Positions 8,473 to 16,984 are shown, counted from the stretch's first letter. The stretch: DNA of 22,500 nucleotides from Cryptomeria japonica (GCF_030272615.1 NW_026729190.1:65001-87500); one strand, 5' to 3'. Numbers and translations are program-made. Notes: generated from the letters alone by a model not told the origin.

Positions 8473-8507
8473 CACCTCCCCTATATAAAGCTATTTGTCC
8501 GATTCTC
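8473..8507 (-). promoter_or_regulatory. RNA polymerase I-like spacer promoter 13, with a 1-bp insertion
   Basis: The + strand reads CTATATAAAGC where the other copies have CTATATAAGC, so one A is inserted at the upstream edge of the TATA core. On the minus strand this gives CTTTATATAGGGG; the core and predicted start (8477) are unaffected. It is the most upstream complete copy. Confidence 0.45.
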
Positions 8508-8571
8508 ATACGTGTAGTCTGCAGCAGCGATTAGGACATCGACCCCAACTTCCGAATTCGTTTGCATTGAC

Positions 8572-8719
8572 CGCACCAAAGGTGCACGCCTTGGTGTGCA
8601 CCCTGGAGTGCACTTTGGTGCTCACCTCGGTGCACACTTTGGTGTGCACCTCGGTGTGCACCAAAGGTGCGCACCTTGGAGTGCACCAAAGGTGTACACT
8701 TTGGAGCGCACCACATAGG
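8572..8719. repeat. Short palindromic GGTGTGCACC-type repeats inserted in a promoter unit
   Basis: About 145 bp of alternating (A/T)GGTG(C/T)(G/A)CACC and TTTGG/CTTGG motifs, each an 8-12 bp palindrome. It sits where the preceding 157-bp units have no such sequence. Its style matches the 52-bp array at 6954 and the GGTGCGCACC repeats right of 11860. Confidence 0.8.
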
Positions 8720-8753
8720 GTCTTTGAGAGGTTGGCGCAGTGCGCACACCAAG
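8720..8753 (-). repeat. Truncated fourteenth promoter unit without its promoter
   Basis: The landmark GTCTTTGAGAGGTTGGCGCA and the following GTGCGCACACCA are the left part of another 157-bp unit. It then runs straight into the G-rich minisatellite before the TATA block would appear. This marks the right edge of the promoter-unit array. Confidence 0.75.
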
Positions 8754-10400
8754 GTGGGTGTTGAGGTGCGTGCCGAGGTGGGTGGGTGCTAGGGTGCGCT
8801 CCATGGTGGGTGCCAGGGTGGGTGCGTGCTAGGGTGGATTCCAAAGAGGGTCATAGGGTGGGTGCCAAGGTGGGTTGGTGATATAGTGGGTTCAAAGGTG
8901 GGTACTAGGGTGGGTTCCAAGGTGGGTCACAAGTTGGGTGCCAGGATGCGTGGGTGTTAGGTTGGGTGCCAAGGTGGGCTCCTGCGTGGGTGGGTGCTAG
9001 GGTGGGTTTCAAGGTGGACGCGAGGGCGGGTGCCAAGGTGGGTAACAAGTTGGGTGTTAGGATGGGTGAGTGCTAGAGTGGGTGCCAAGGTGGGTGGGTG
9101 CTAAGGTGGATGCCAAGGTGGTTCACAGGGTGGGTGGGTTCTAGGGTGAGTTCCAAGGTGGGTCACAGGTTCAGTGCTAGGGTGGGTGTCAAGGCGGGTG
9201 TCGAGGTGCCTGGGTGCTAGGGTGTGGATGCCAATGTGGGTCATAGGGTGGGTACTAGGGTGGGCTGCAATGTGGGTGCCAAGGTGGGTAACATGCTCGG
9301 TGGGTTCTAAATTGGGTGCCAGGGTGGGTGTGCACCCACCTTGCCCGAGGTGGGTGCCAAGGTGCCAGTGTGGGTGGGTGCTAAGGTGGATGCCAAGGTG
9401 GGTGAGAAGGTGGGTGATAGGTTGAGTGGTAGGATGGGTGGGTGCCAAGATGGGTCACAGGGTGGGTGCAAGGGTGGGTAGGTGCTAGGGTTGGTGTCAG
9501 GGTGGGTGGGTGCTAGGTTGGGTTCCAAGGTGGGTGCGAGGGTGAGTGTCAAGGTGGGTCACAGGTTAGGTGCTAGGATGGGTGAGTGCTAGGGTGCAAA
9601 GGTGCCAGGGTGGGTGCTAGGATGGGTCGATGCTAGGGTGAGTGGCAAGGTGGGTCCACAAGTGTCAAGGTGGGTGCCGAGGTGGGTGCCAAGTCGGCGA
9701 CTGCTATGGTGGATGCCAAGGTGGGTCACGGGGTGGGTGCCAAGTTGCTAGGTTGGGTTCCAAGGTGGGTGCCAACGTGGGTGCTAGGGTGCGTGGGTTA
9801 AAGGGTGTGTCACAACGTGGGTGCCAGGATGGGTGCGCACCCACACTGGCCAAGACGGGTGCGGGTGCAAGGTTGGGTTCCAAGCCCGGTCACAGGCTGG
9901 GTGCTAGGATGGGTGGGTGCCAAGGTGGGCACCAGGGTGGGTGCACCCACCCTGGCCAAGGTGGGTCACGGGGTGGGTCCTAGGGTGGGTAACGGGGTGG
10001 GTACTAAGGTGCGTGCCAAGGTGGGTCATAGGGTGGGTGCCAAGGTGGGCACCAGGGTGGGTGTGCACCAACCCTAGCCAGGGTAGGTCACGGGGTGGTT
10101 GTCGGGGTGGGCGTCAAGGAGCCAAGGTGGGTGGCAAGTAGCCAAGTTGCGTGCCAAGGTGGGTGTCGGGGTGGGTGCCAAGGATCCAAGGTGGGTGCCA
10201 AGGAACCAAGGTGGGTGTCTGGGTGGGTGCCGAGGTGGGAGCCAGGGTGGGTCCCAAGGTGAGTGCAAAGGTGGGTGCCAGGGTCAAGGTGAGTGCCAAT
10301 GTGGGTTCCAAGGTGCCAGGGTCAGGGTGAGTGCCAATGTGGGTTCAAAGGTGCTAAGTTGGGTGCGAGGTTGGGTGCGAGGGTGGGTGGGTGCCAAGGT
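8750..10400. repeat. G-rich minisatellite (GGGTGGGTGCCAAGG family)
   Basis: About 1.65 kb of degenerate short repeats built from GGTGGGTGC(C/T)A(A/G)G on a roughly 10- or 20-bp step, with variants such as GGTGGGTTCCAAGG, GGTGGGTCACAGG and GGTGGGTGCTAGG. GGG runs come at short intervals on the + strand almost throughout, so G-quadruplex formation is plausible. The few C-rich patches (9329-9346, 9838-9850, 9943-9956, 10064-10082) contain CACCCACCCTGGCC-like inversions. The right part (from 9943) is repeated at 17880-18337. Open frames of 60-115 codons here are repeat artefacts. Confidence 0.95.
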
Positions 10401-10439
10401 GTGCTAGGTGGAAGCCCGGGTGGGTCGGCATCCCATGGG

Positions 10440-10805
10440 TGTCGAGTTGGGTGCCTGATGGGTGCTTCTTGTCAAGTTTTAGTCGTCGGGACTCATTTCG
10501 AGCCTTAGAGGTCGTTTCTTGTCCGGTTGCCCTGTCTTCGACCTGGGAACCCAATTTTGGTCCTCGGGTCCCATTTTTTTTTGTCTCGCATCCCACTTTT
10601 GGCCTGTGGCCTTTTCGGGGTCGATTCTCGTTTTGGGCATCAGAGCATGTTTCTTCTCCTAAAACCCAATATTTGTTTATTAAGTCTCGGAACACATTTT
10701 TGTTCTCGTGGACCCATCATGGGTCTTGGAACGCATTTGTGGTCCTTGGGTCCCATTTTGCATCCCGAAACTTGTGTTTTGGTGCTTGATCCCTATTTTG
10801 GGTGC
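10440..10805. repeat. T-rich degenerate ~20-bp repeats upstream of 5S copy 1
   Basis: A stretch of low GC relative to its surroundings, made of loosely repeated (C/T)TCGGGTCCCATTTTGG-like words with variants such as GGAACCCAATTTTGGTC and TTGGGTCCCATTTTGCATC. I see no gene; open frames here overlap and have no recognisable domains. It is repeated almost exactly at 18377-18742. Confidence 0.7.
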
Positions 10806-11169
10806 CCACCTTGCACCAAGTGCGCACCCGGGGCAAACCGAGCGCCTTGGTGCACCGGGGCAAGATCGAGCGTGCACCCGAGGCGCCCCGAACATGCACC
10901 AAGGTGCACTCGGCCCACATGTGAGCGCAGGTCGTTGCGCCCGAGGTGGTGTGTGGGCACCGCGTTGCAGACGGGACACTGCACGCACACGACGCCCCCT
11001 CCAGGTGCACGCACGTAGGCCGGGCCGGGTGCACACCCGACGCCCTAGCAAGGTGCGCGCACCCGGGCAGGGCTCACACTTGGCGAACGGGGCGCACTTC
11101 GCGAGGGAGGGTGTGCACCTCGACGGGGGTGGGTGGCCGGGGTGGATTCGCACGTGGGTCGCGGTTTGC
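10806..11169. other. GC-rich 5S upstream flank, copy 1
   Basis: Mostly GTGCGCACC- and CCCGAGG-type words without a regular period, plus a GCACCCGGGGCAAACCGAGC motif (10824-10843) related to the main repeats right of the 5S gene. No gene is seen. The same sequence precedes the second 5S gene with only isolated substitutions (for example CCCCCTCCAGG versus CCCCCTACAGG). Confidence 0.7.
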
Positions 11170-11197
11170 TAAGTACACACTGCGACAAGCTCATAAC
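11170..11197 (+). promoter_or_regulatory. Possible 5S upstream elements, copy 1
   Basis: A TAAGTA word occupies -28 to -23, where angiosperm 5S genes carry a TATA-like element, and position -1 is C as usual in plants. There is no canonical TATATA. Recognition would mainly depend on the internal control region, so this call is tentative. Confidence 0.35.
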
Positions 11198-11315
11198 GGG
11201 TGCGATCATACCAGCATTAGTGCACCGGATCCCATCAGAACTCCGCAGTTAAGCGCGCTTGGGCCGGAGTAGTACTGGGATGGGTGACCTCCCGGGAAGT
11301 CCCGGTGTTGCACCC
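11198..11315 (+). rRNA. 5S ribosomal RNA gene, copy 1
   Basis: A complete 118-bp 5S rRNA gene, transcribed by RNA polymerase III; the RNA joins the large ribosomal subunit. It starts GGGTGCGATCATACC and ends GTGTTGCACCC, and the ends pair perfectly (GGGTGC with GCACCC). The internal promoter is intact: A box GTTAAGCGCGCTTGGG at +51 to +66, then GGATGGGTGACCTCCCGGG for the C-box region. The CCGG after CTTGGG can pair with CCGG before TGTTGC. The usual angiosperm sequence has CGAG and CTCG there, so both sides differ in a compensated way. A T run follows immediately. It differs from copy 2 at one base (A at 11216, G at 19153). It looks functional and is opposite in strand to the Pol I-like promoters. 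Confidence 0.97.
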
Positions 11316-11321
11316 TTTTTT
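11316..11321 (+). terminator. T6 RNA polymerase III terminator, 5S copy 1
   Basis: Six consecutive T directly follow the 3' end of the 5S gene, and a second T5 run starts at 11324. A T run of four or more on the sense strand is the standard Pol III stop signal. Confidence 0.9.
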
Positions 11322-11740
11322 AGTTTTTCGCCGGGCGTCGCAATGCTATTTGAATAAACCTTTTGCCCGTTTGCGTTCTCGTCGGGGCCGGGCCGAGCCG
11401 GGGTGCGCTGCCCGCACTACCGCGCGCGCGGGGGGCGACACCGAGCGCGCACCCGAGGCACCCCGAGCACACAGGCCACGGTGCAACCCGGGCGTTGTGC
11501 GCGCACCCCGGTGCGCCCGAGGTGCTGCGCGCGCACCCAGGTGAAATCGGTGTGCACCTCGGCCAGTGCGCGCTCGGTCGAGTCGCGCACGTTGGCCAAG
11601 GTGCACGGTGATGTTTCTTACTCTAAGGTTCCGCACCAGACGCCCGGGACAGGTGAGCGAAGCTGGGCGGGGCCGGGTGCGCGGCCGGGGCAGGTGCACG
11701 CAGCTGGAGAGAGCTTTGGAGCACACTTCGGAGCGCACCA
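11322..11740. other. GC-rich 5S downstream flank, copy 1
   Basis: A short mixed stretch (GCAATGCTATTTGAATAAACC, 11339-11359) followed by about 350 bp of very GC-rich sequence with GCGCGCACCC, CCGGGCCG and CCCGAGG words. No gene is recognised. It differs from the second copy by a few substitutions and one G in a G run near 11430. Confidence 0.7.
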
Positions 11741-11872
11741 ATGATGCGCTCCATTCAAAAGTTTCCTGAAAAGGCAAAAAAAGTTGAGATTATAGAATTT
11801 CCCACTTGAGAGATTGTAAAAAAAAAAAATTTAAAATGAAGGAAACGCGGGTGCCAAGGTGTGCGCAGCCCA
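11741..11872. repeat. AT-rich module 1 (divergent form)
   Basis: ATGATGCGCTCC, CTGAAAAGGCAAAAAAAG, TGAGATTATAGAATTTCCC and a 12-base A run before TTTAAAATGAAGG. It is related to the later modules but is the most diverged, and it introduces the first GC-rich block after the 5S gene. Confidence 0.85.
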
Positions 11873-12483
11873 GCCAAGGTGTGCGCACCAAGGCGCCCAC
11901 CCTGGCGAAGGTGCACGCAAGGTGCGCACCCGAGGCAAACCGGACAATTAACCCAACTTTCGACTTCGCGCGCACCTTGGAGCGCACTTCGGAGCGCTCC
12001 TTGGTGCGCACCAATCTTGGGCACCTCGGAGTGCACCATGGCGCCCACCAAGGTGCGCACCCGGGGCAAACCGAGCTCCGACTTCGTGCGCACCTTGGAG
12101 CGCACGAAAGGTGCGCACCATGGCGCCCACCAAGGTGCGCAGCCCAGCCAAGGCGTGCGCATCAAGGTGCGCACCCTGGCGAAGGTGCGCACCCGGGGCA
12201 AACCGAGCTCCGACTTCGTGCGCACCTTGGAGCGCACAAAAGGTGCGCAACCCAGCCAAGGTGTGCGCACCCCGGTCAAACCGAGCTCCGAATCGTGCGC
12301 ACCAGAGGTGCACGCCATCGTGCGCACCTTGGAGCACACTTCGGAGCCCTCCTTGGTGCGCGCCGATGTTGCGCACCTCGGAGCGCACCCGGGGAAAACA
12401 ATGCAATTAACCCGACTTTCGACTTCGTGGGCACCTCGGAGCGCTCTCGGGTTCGCACCTCGGAGCACACCGAGGTGCGCACC
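11873..12483. repeat. GC-rich GGTGCGCACC repeats, CGAGCTCCGA subtype
   Basis: Repeats of GGTGCGCACC(C/A), GGGGCAAACCGAGCTCCGA, CTTCGTGCGCACCTTGGAGC and CAACCCAGCCAAGGTGTGCG in variable order. It differs from blocks further right by CCGAGCTCC instead of CCGGGCTCC. Long overlapping open frames on both strands (up to about 580-660 codons starting near here) result from the absence of stops in this repeat, not from selection on a protein. Confidence 0.85.
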
Positions 12484-12540
12484 TTTGATGCGCTGCCTTC
12501 ACCAATTTCCAGAAAAGGCAAGAAAACATTGAGAAGGTGT
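12484..12540. repeat. AT-rich module 2 (truncated)
   Basis: Contains TTTGATGCGCTGCCTTCACC, TTTCCAGAAAAGGCAAG and ACATTGAGAAGG. It lacks the ATTTTAAAATTTCCG part of the full module. Confidence 0.85.
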
Positions 12541-13523
12541 GCGCACCGAGGTGCCCACCCTGGCGAAGGTGCACGCGAGGTGCGCACCCGGGGCAAACCG
12601 GGCTCCGACTTCGTGCACGCCGCACCTTGGAGCACACTTCGGAGCGCTCCTTGGTGCGCACCAGGGCGCGCAACCCAGCCGAGGTGCCCACCCCGGCGAA
12701 GGTGCACGCGAGGTGCGCACCCGGGGCAAACCGGGCTCCGACTTCGTGCACGCCATGGTGCCCACCGCGGCGAAGGTGCACGCGAGGTGCGCACCCGGGG
12801 CAAACCGGGCTCCGACTTCGTGCACGCCGCACCTTGGAGCACACTTCGGAGCGCTCCTTGGTGCGCACCATGGTGCCCACCAGGGCGCGCAACCCCGCCG
12901 AAGGTGCACGCGAGGTGCGCACCCGGGGCAAACCGGGCTCCGACTTCGTGCACGCCGCACCTTGGAGCACACTTCGGAGCGCTCCTTGGTGCGCACCATG
13001 GTGCCCACCAGGGCGCGCAACCCCGCCGAAGGTGCACGCGAGGTGCGCACCCGGGGCAAACCGGGCTCCGACTTCGTGCACGCCATGGTGCGCACCGCGG
13101 CGAAGGTGCGCACCCGGGGCAAACCGGGCTCCGACTTCGTGCACGCCGCACCTTGGAGCACACTTCGGAGCGCTCCTTGGTGCGCACCAGGGCGCGCAAC
13201 CCAGCCGAGGTGCCCACCCCGGCGAAGGTGCACGCGAGGTGCGTACCCGGGGCAAACCGGGCTCCGACTTCGTGCACGCCGCACCTTGGAGCACACTTCG
13301 GAGCGCTCCTTGGTGCGCACCATGGTGCCCACCAGGCCGCGCAACCCAGCCAAGGTGTGCGCACCAAGGTGCACGCGAGGTGCGCACCCGGGGCAAACCG
13401 GGGTCCGACTTCGTGCACGCCGCACCTTGGAGCACACATCGGGGCGCTCCCGGGTTCGCACCGGCGTTGCGCACCGTGGTGGGCACCTCGGAGCACACCA
13501 AGGTGGGCAGCGAGGTGCGCACC
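12541..13523. repeat. GC-rich GGTGCGCACC repeats, CGGGCTCCGA subtype
   Basis: Higher-order repeats of about 120-190 bp. Each is built from GGTGCACGCGAGGTGCGCAC, CCGGGGCAAACCGGGCTCCG, CTTCGTGCACGCC, GCACCTTGGAGCACACTTCG, GAGCGCTCCTTGGTGCGCACC and CAGGGCGCGCAACCC. Some units end in GCCATGGTGCCCACCGCGG instead. In copy 2 (20477-21385) a 62-bp and a 12-bp piece are missing. Confidence 0.9.
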
Positions 13524-13655
13524 TTTGATGCGATGCCTTCACTAATTTCCATAAAAGGCAAAAAAAAAACGAGATTTTAAAATTTCCGTTTTGAAAGATA
13601 GTGAGAAAAAGGGAATGCTGGTGCCATCTTGAGCCCGCCCTGGTGCGCAGCCCAG
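13524..13655. repeat. AT-rich module 3
   Basis: Full module: TTTGATGCGATGCCTTCAC, a run of nine to ten A, GAGATTTTAAAATTTCCG, TTTTGAAAGATAGTGA and GTGCCATCTTGAGCCC. It shares the private variants GCGATGCC, CCATAAAAGG and GGGAATGCTGG with the module at 15888. Confidence 0.9.
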
Positions 13656-13705
13656 CCAAGGTGTGCGCACCAAGGTGCCCACCCTGGCGAAGGTGCGCGC
13701 CCGGG

Positions 13706-13849
13706 CAATTAATCCAACTTCCAACTTCGCGCGCGCCAGGGTGGGAGCGCACCCAACAACCGGGCCTGGGAAGAGCCAATGCGAGAAACCCCACCAAACG
13801 CTCTGACAAAAAAAGAGGGGGCGCTCCAGTAACCCCGCTTCGGAGCGCA
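13706..13849. repeat. Low-copy segment between modules 3 and 4
   Basis: A 144-bp stretch with CAATTAATCCAACTTCC, GGGAAGAGCCAATGCGAG, AAACCCCACCAAACGCTC and GACAAAAAAAGAGGGGGCG. It breaks the GGTGCGCACC pattern. Related copies occur at 14187-14318, 16071-16214 and in the second 7.9-kb unit. No function is recognised. Confidence 0.75.
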
Positions 13850-14016
13850 CCCTGGGCAAACCCAGCCAAGGTGCCCACCCCGGCCAAGGTGCAGGCGAGG
13901 TGCGCACCCGGGGCAAACCGGGCTCCGACAACGTGCACGCCGCACCTTGGAGCACACTTCGTAGCGCTCCCGGGTGCGCACCTCAGAGCACACCAAGGTG
14001 GGCAGCGAGGTGCGCA

Positions 14017-14150
14017 CCTTTGATGCGCTGCCTTCACTAATTTCCAGAAAAGGCAAAAAAAAAAGGAGATTTTAAAATTTCCGTTTTGAAAGATAGTGAA
14101 AAAAACGGAACGCGCGTGCCATCTTGAGCCCGCCCTGGTGCGCAGCCCAG
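14017..14150. repeat. AT-rich module 4
   Basis: Full module with TTTCCAGAAAAGGC, an A10 run, GGAGATTTTAAAATTTCCG and CGGAACGCGCGTGCC. Confidence 0.9.
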
Positions 14151-14186
14151 GTAAGGTGCCCACCCTGGCAAAGGTGCGCACCCGGG

Positions 14187-14318
14187 CAATTAACCCTACT
14201 TCCGACTTCGTGCGCGCCAGGGTGGCAACCGGGCCTCGGAAGAGCCAATGCGAGAAACCCCACCAAACGCTCCGACAAAAAAAGAGGCGGCGCTCCAATA
14301 ACCCCGCTTCGGAGCGCA
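14187..14318. repeat. Low-copy segment between modules 4 and 5
   Basis: A relative of the segment at 13706-13849, shorter, with GGCGGCGCTCCAATAACCCC and without the GGGAGCGCACCCAACA part. Confidence 0.75.
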
Positions 14319-14487
14319 GCCGGGGCAAACCCAGCCAAGGTGCCCACCCCGACGAAGGTGCACGCGAGGTGCGCACCCGGGGCAAACCGGGCTCCGACAA
14401 CGTGCACGCAGCACCTTGGAGCACACTTCGAAGCACTCCCGGGTGCCCACCGGCGTTGCGCACCGTGGTGGGCAGCGAGGTGCGCAC

Positions 14488-14620
14488 CTTTGATGCGCTG
14501 CCTTCACTAATTTCCAGAAAAAGGCAAAAAAAAATGAGATTTTAAAATTTCCGTTTTGAAAGATAGTGAAAAAAAAGGAACGCGGGTGCCATCTTGAGCC
14601 CGCCCTGGTGCGCAGCCCAG
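14488..14620. repeat. AT-rich module 5
   Basis: Full module with an AAAAAGGC variant, an A9 run followed by TGAGATTTTAAAATTTCCG, and GGAACGCGGGTGCC. Confidence 0.9.
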
Positions 14621-15120
14621 GCAAGGCATGCGCACCAAGGTGCCCACCCGAGGTGCACACCCGGGGCAAACCGGGCTCCGACTTCGTGCAGGCCGCACCT
14701 TGGAGCACACTTCGGAGCGCTCCTTGGTGCGCACCATGGTGCCCACCAGGGCGCGCAACCCAGCCAAGGTCTGCACACCAAGGTGCCCACCCCGGCGAAG
14801 GTGCACGCGAGGTGCGCACCCGGGGCAAACCGGGCTCCGACTTCGTGCACGCCATGGTGCCCACCGCGGCGAAGGTGCACGCGAGGTGCGCACCCGGGGC
14901 AAACCGGGCTCCGACTTCGTGCACGCCGCACCTTGGAGCACACTTCGGAGCGCTCCTTGGTGCGCACCATGGTGCCCACCAGGGCGCGCAACCCAGCCAA
15001 GGTGTGCGCACCAAGGTGCACGCGAGGTGCGCACCCGGGGCAAACCGGGGTCCGACTTCGTGCACGCCGCACCTTGGAGCACACATCGGAGCGCTCCCAG
15101 GTTCGCACCAGCGTTGCGCA
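14621..15120. repeat. GC-rich GGTGCGCACC repeats between modules 5 and 6
   Basis: Same CGGGCTCCGA subtype as 12541-13523, here with GCATGCGCACCAAGG at the left end and TCCTTGGTGCGCACC units. No gene is seen. Confidence 0.85.
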
Positions 15121-15253
15121 CCTTTGATGCGCTGCCTTCACTAATTTCAAGAAAAGGCAAAAAAAAACGAGATTTTAAAATTTCCGTTCTGAAAGATAGT
15201 GAAAAAAACGGAACGCGGGTGCCATCTTGAGCCCTTCCTGGTGCGCAGCCCAG
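15121..15253. repeat. AT-rich module 6
   Basis: Full module with the private variants TTTCAAGAAAAGG, TTCCGTTCTGAAAG and GAGCCCTTCCTGG. Confidence 0.9.
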
Positions 15254-15887
15254 GCAAGTTGTGCGCACCAAGGTGCCCACCCTGGCGGAGGTGCGCGCCC
15301 GGGGCAATCCGGGCTCCGACTTCGTGCACTGCATGGTGCCCACCAAGGCGCGCAACCCAGCCAAGGTGCCCACCGCAGCGAAGGTGCACGCGAGGTGCGC
15401 ACCCGAGGTGCACACCCGGGGCAAACCGGGCTCCGACTTCGTGCACGCCGCACCTTGGAGCACACTTCAGAGCGCTCCTTGGTGCGCACCAGGGCGCGCA
15501 ACCCAGCCGAGGTGCCCACCCCGGCGAAGGTGCACGCGAGGTGTGCACCCGGGGCAAACCGGGCTCCGACTTCGTGCACGCCATGGTGCCCACCGCGGCG
15601 AAGGTGCGCACCCGGGGCAAACCGGGCTCCGACTTCGTGCACGCCGCACCTTGGAGCACACTTCGGAGCGCTCCTTGGTGCGCACCATGGTGCCCACCAG
15701 GCCGCGCAACCCAGCCAAGGTGTGCGCACCAAGGTGCACGCGAGGTGCGCACCCGGGGCAAACCGGGGTCCGACTTCGTGCACGCCGCACCTTGGAGCAC
15801 ACATCGGGGCGCTCCCGGGTTCGCACCGGCGTTGCGCACCGTGGTGGGCACCTCGGAGCACACCAAGGTGGGCAGCGAGGTGCGCAC
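15254..15887. repeat. GC-rich GGTGCGCACC repeats between modules 6 and 7
   Basis: CGGGCTCCGA subtype with an extra GAGGTGCGCACCCGAGGTGC join near 15391-15415. The start of copy B of the 2365-bp duplication falls inside this block. No gene is seen. Confidence 0.85.
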
Positions 15888-16020
15888 CTTTGATGCGATG
15901 CCTTCACTAATTTCCATAAAAGGCAAAAAAAAAACGAGATTTTAAAATTTCCGTTTTGAAAGATAGTGAGAAAAAGGGAATGCTGGTGCCATCTTGAGCC
16001 CGCCCTGGTGCGCAGCCCAG
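15888..16020. repeat. AT-rich module 7 (equivalent of module 3)
   Basis: Shares GCGATGCC, CCATAAAAGG and GGGAATGCTGG with module 3. Confidence 0.9.
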
Positions 16021-16070
16021 CCAAGGTTTGCGCACCAAGGTGCCCACCCTGGCGAAGGTGCGCGCCCGGG

Positions 16071-16214
16071 CAATTAACCCAACTTCCAACTTCGCGCGCG
16101 CCAGGGTGGGAGCGCACCCAACAACCGGGCCTGGGAAGAGCCAATGCGAGAAACCCCACCAAACTCTCTGACAAAAAAAGAGGGGGCGCTCCAGTAACCC
16201 CGCTTCGGAGCGCA
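16071..16214. repeat. Low-copy segment between modules 7 and 8
   Basis: Near-identical to 13706-13849, with AAACTCTCTGAC where copy A has AAACGCTCTGAC. Confidence 0.75.
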
Positions 16215-16381
16215 CCCTGGGCAAACCCAGCCAAGGTGCCCACCCCGGCCAAGGTGCAGGCGAGGTGCGCACCCGGGGCAAACCGGGCTCCGACAACGTG
16301 CACGCCGCACCTTGGAGCACACTTCGTAGCGCTCCCGGGTGCGCACCTCAGAGCACACCAAGGTGGGCAGCGAGGTGCGCA

Positions 16382-16515
16382 CCTTTGATGCGCTGCCTTC
16401 ACTAATTTCCAGAAAAGGCAAAAAAAAAAGGAGATTTTAAAATTTCCGTTTTGAAAGATAGTGAAAAAAACGGAACGCGCGTGCCATCTTGAGCCCGCCC
16501 TGGTGCGCAGCCCAG
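16382..16515. repeat. AT-rich module 8 (equivalent of module 4)
   Basis: Shares GGAGATTTTAAAATTTCCG and CGGAACGCGCGTGCC with module 4. Confidence 0.9.
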
Positions 16516-16850
16516 GTAAGGTGCCACCCTGGCAAAGGTGCGCACCCGGGCAATTAACCCTACTTCCGACTTCGTGCGCGCCAGGGTGGCAACCGGGCCT
16601 CGGAAGAGCCAATGCGAGAAACCCCACCAAACGCTCCGACAAAAAAAGAGGCGGCGCTCCAATAACCCCGCTTCGGAGCGCAGCCGGGGCAAACCAAGCC
16701 AAGGTGCCCACCCCGACGAAGGTGCACGCGAGGTGCGCACCCGGGGCAAACCGGGCTCCGACAACGTGCACGCAGCACCTTGGAGCACACTTCGAAGCAC
16801 TCCCGGGTGCCCACCGGCGTTGCGCACCGTGGTGGGCAGCGAGGTGCGCA
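16516..16850. repeat. GC-rich block and low-copy segment between modules 8 and 9
   Basis: Equivalent of 14151-14487, one base shorter near 16523 (GGTGCCACCCTGG against GGTGCCCACCCTGG), with CAAACCAAGCC for CAAACCCAGCC. No gene is seen. Confidence 0.8.
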
Positions 16851-16984
16851 CCTTTGATGCGCTGCCTTCACTAATTTCCAGAAAAAGGCAAAAAAAAATG
16901 AGATTTTAAAATTTCCGTTTTGAAAGATAGTGAAAAAAAAGGAACGCGGGTGCCATCTTGAGCCCGCCCTGGTGCGCAGCCCAG
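16851..16984. repeat. AT-rich module 9 (equivalent of module 5)
   Basis: Same A run followed by TGAGATTTTAAAATTTCCG, and GGAACGCGGG, as in module 5. Confidence 0.9.

Larger units (their letters stand above)
7570..8719 (-). repeat. 157-bp promoter-bearing units, six copies, two enlarged
   Basis: The landmark GTCTTTGAGG occurs at 7570, 7727, 7884, 8041, 8261 and 8418 (GTCTTTGAAG), then 8720. Intervals are 157, 157, 157, 220, 157 and 302 bp. Each unit carries CACAACCAGGGGAGT, the TATA block, a CATACATG(T/C)GTAG motif and TTAGGACATCGACCCCAACT. The 220-bp and 302-bp intervals have inserts at an ACCAAAGGTGCACGCCTTGG palindrome region (about 8187-8250 and 8572-8716). Confidence 0.95.
13240..15604. 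repeat. 2365-bp internal duplication, copy A
   Basis: Sequence from about 13240 recurs from about 15605 at an offset of 2365 bp, later 2364 and then 2086 after deletions. Copy A spans AT-rich modules 3 to 6 and both low-copy CCAATGCGAGAAACCCC segments. The exact left edge is blurred by the surrounding short repeats. Confidence 0.85.

Noticed and set aside
4431-8490. Pol II TATA boxes (TATATAAG) on the + strand
   Set aside because: Possible from the motif alone, but no gene follows any of the 13 copies, and the conserved CCTCCCC side fits a Pol I start on the minus strand better. Kept as an alternative, not annotated.
8750-10400. Degenerate telomeric repeat
   Set aside because: The G-rich word GGGTGGGTGCCAAGG does not contain the plant telomere unit TTTAGGG, and no TTTAGGG tandem is present.
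11806-13545. Open frame of 579 codons on the + strand and several of 300-670 codons on both strands (for example 12499-14487 and 20343-22349, minus)
   Set aside because: They run across GC-rich tandem repeats with no stop codons, overlap in up to all six frames, pass through poly-A modules as runs of Phe or Lys, and show no recognisable domain.
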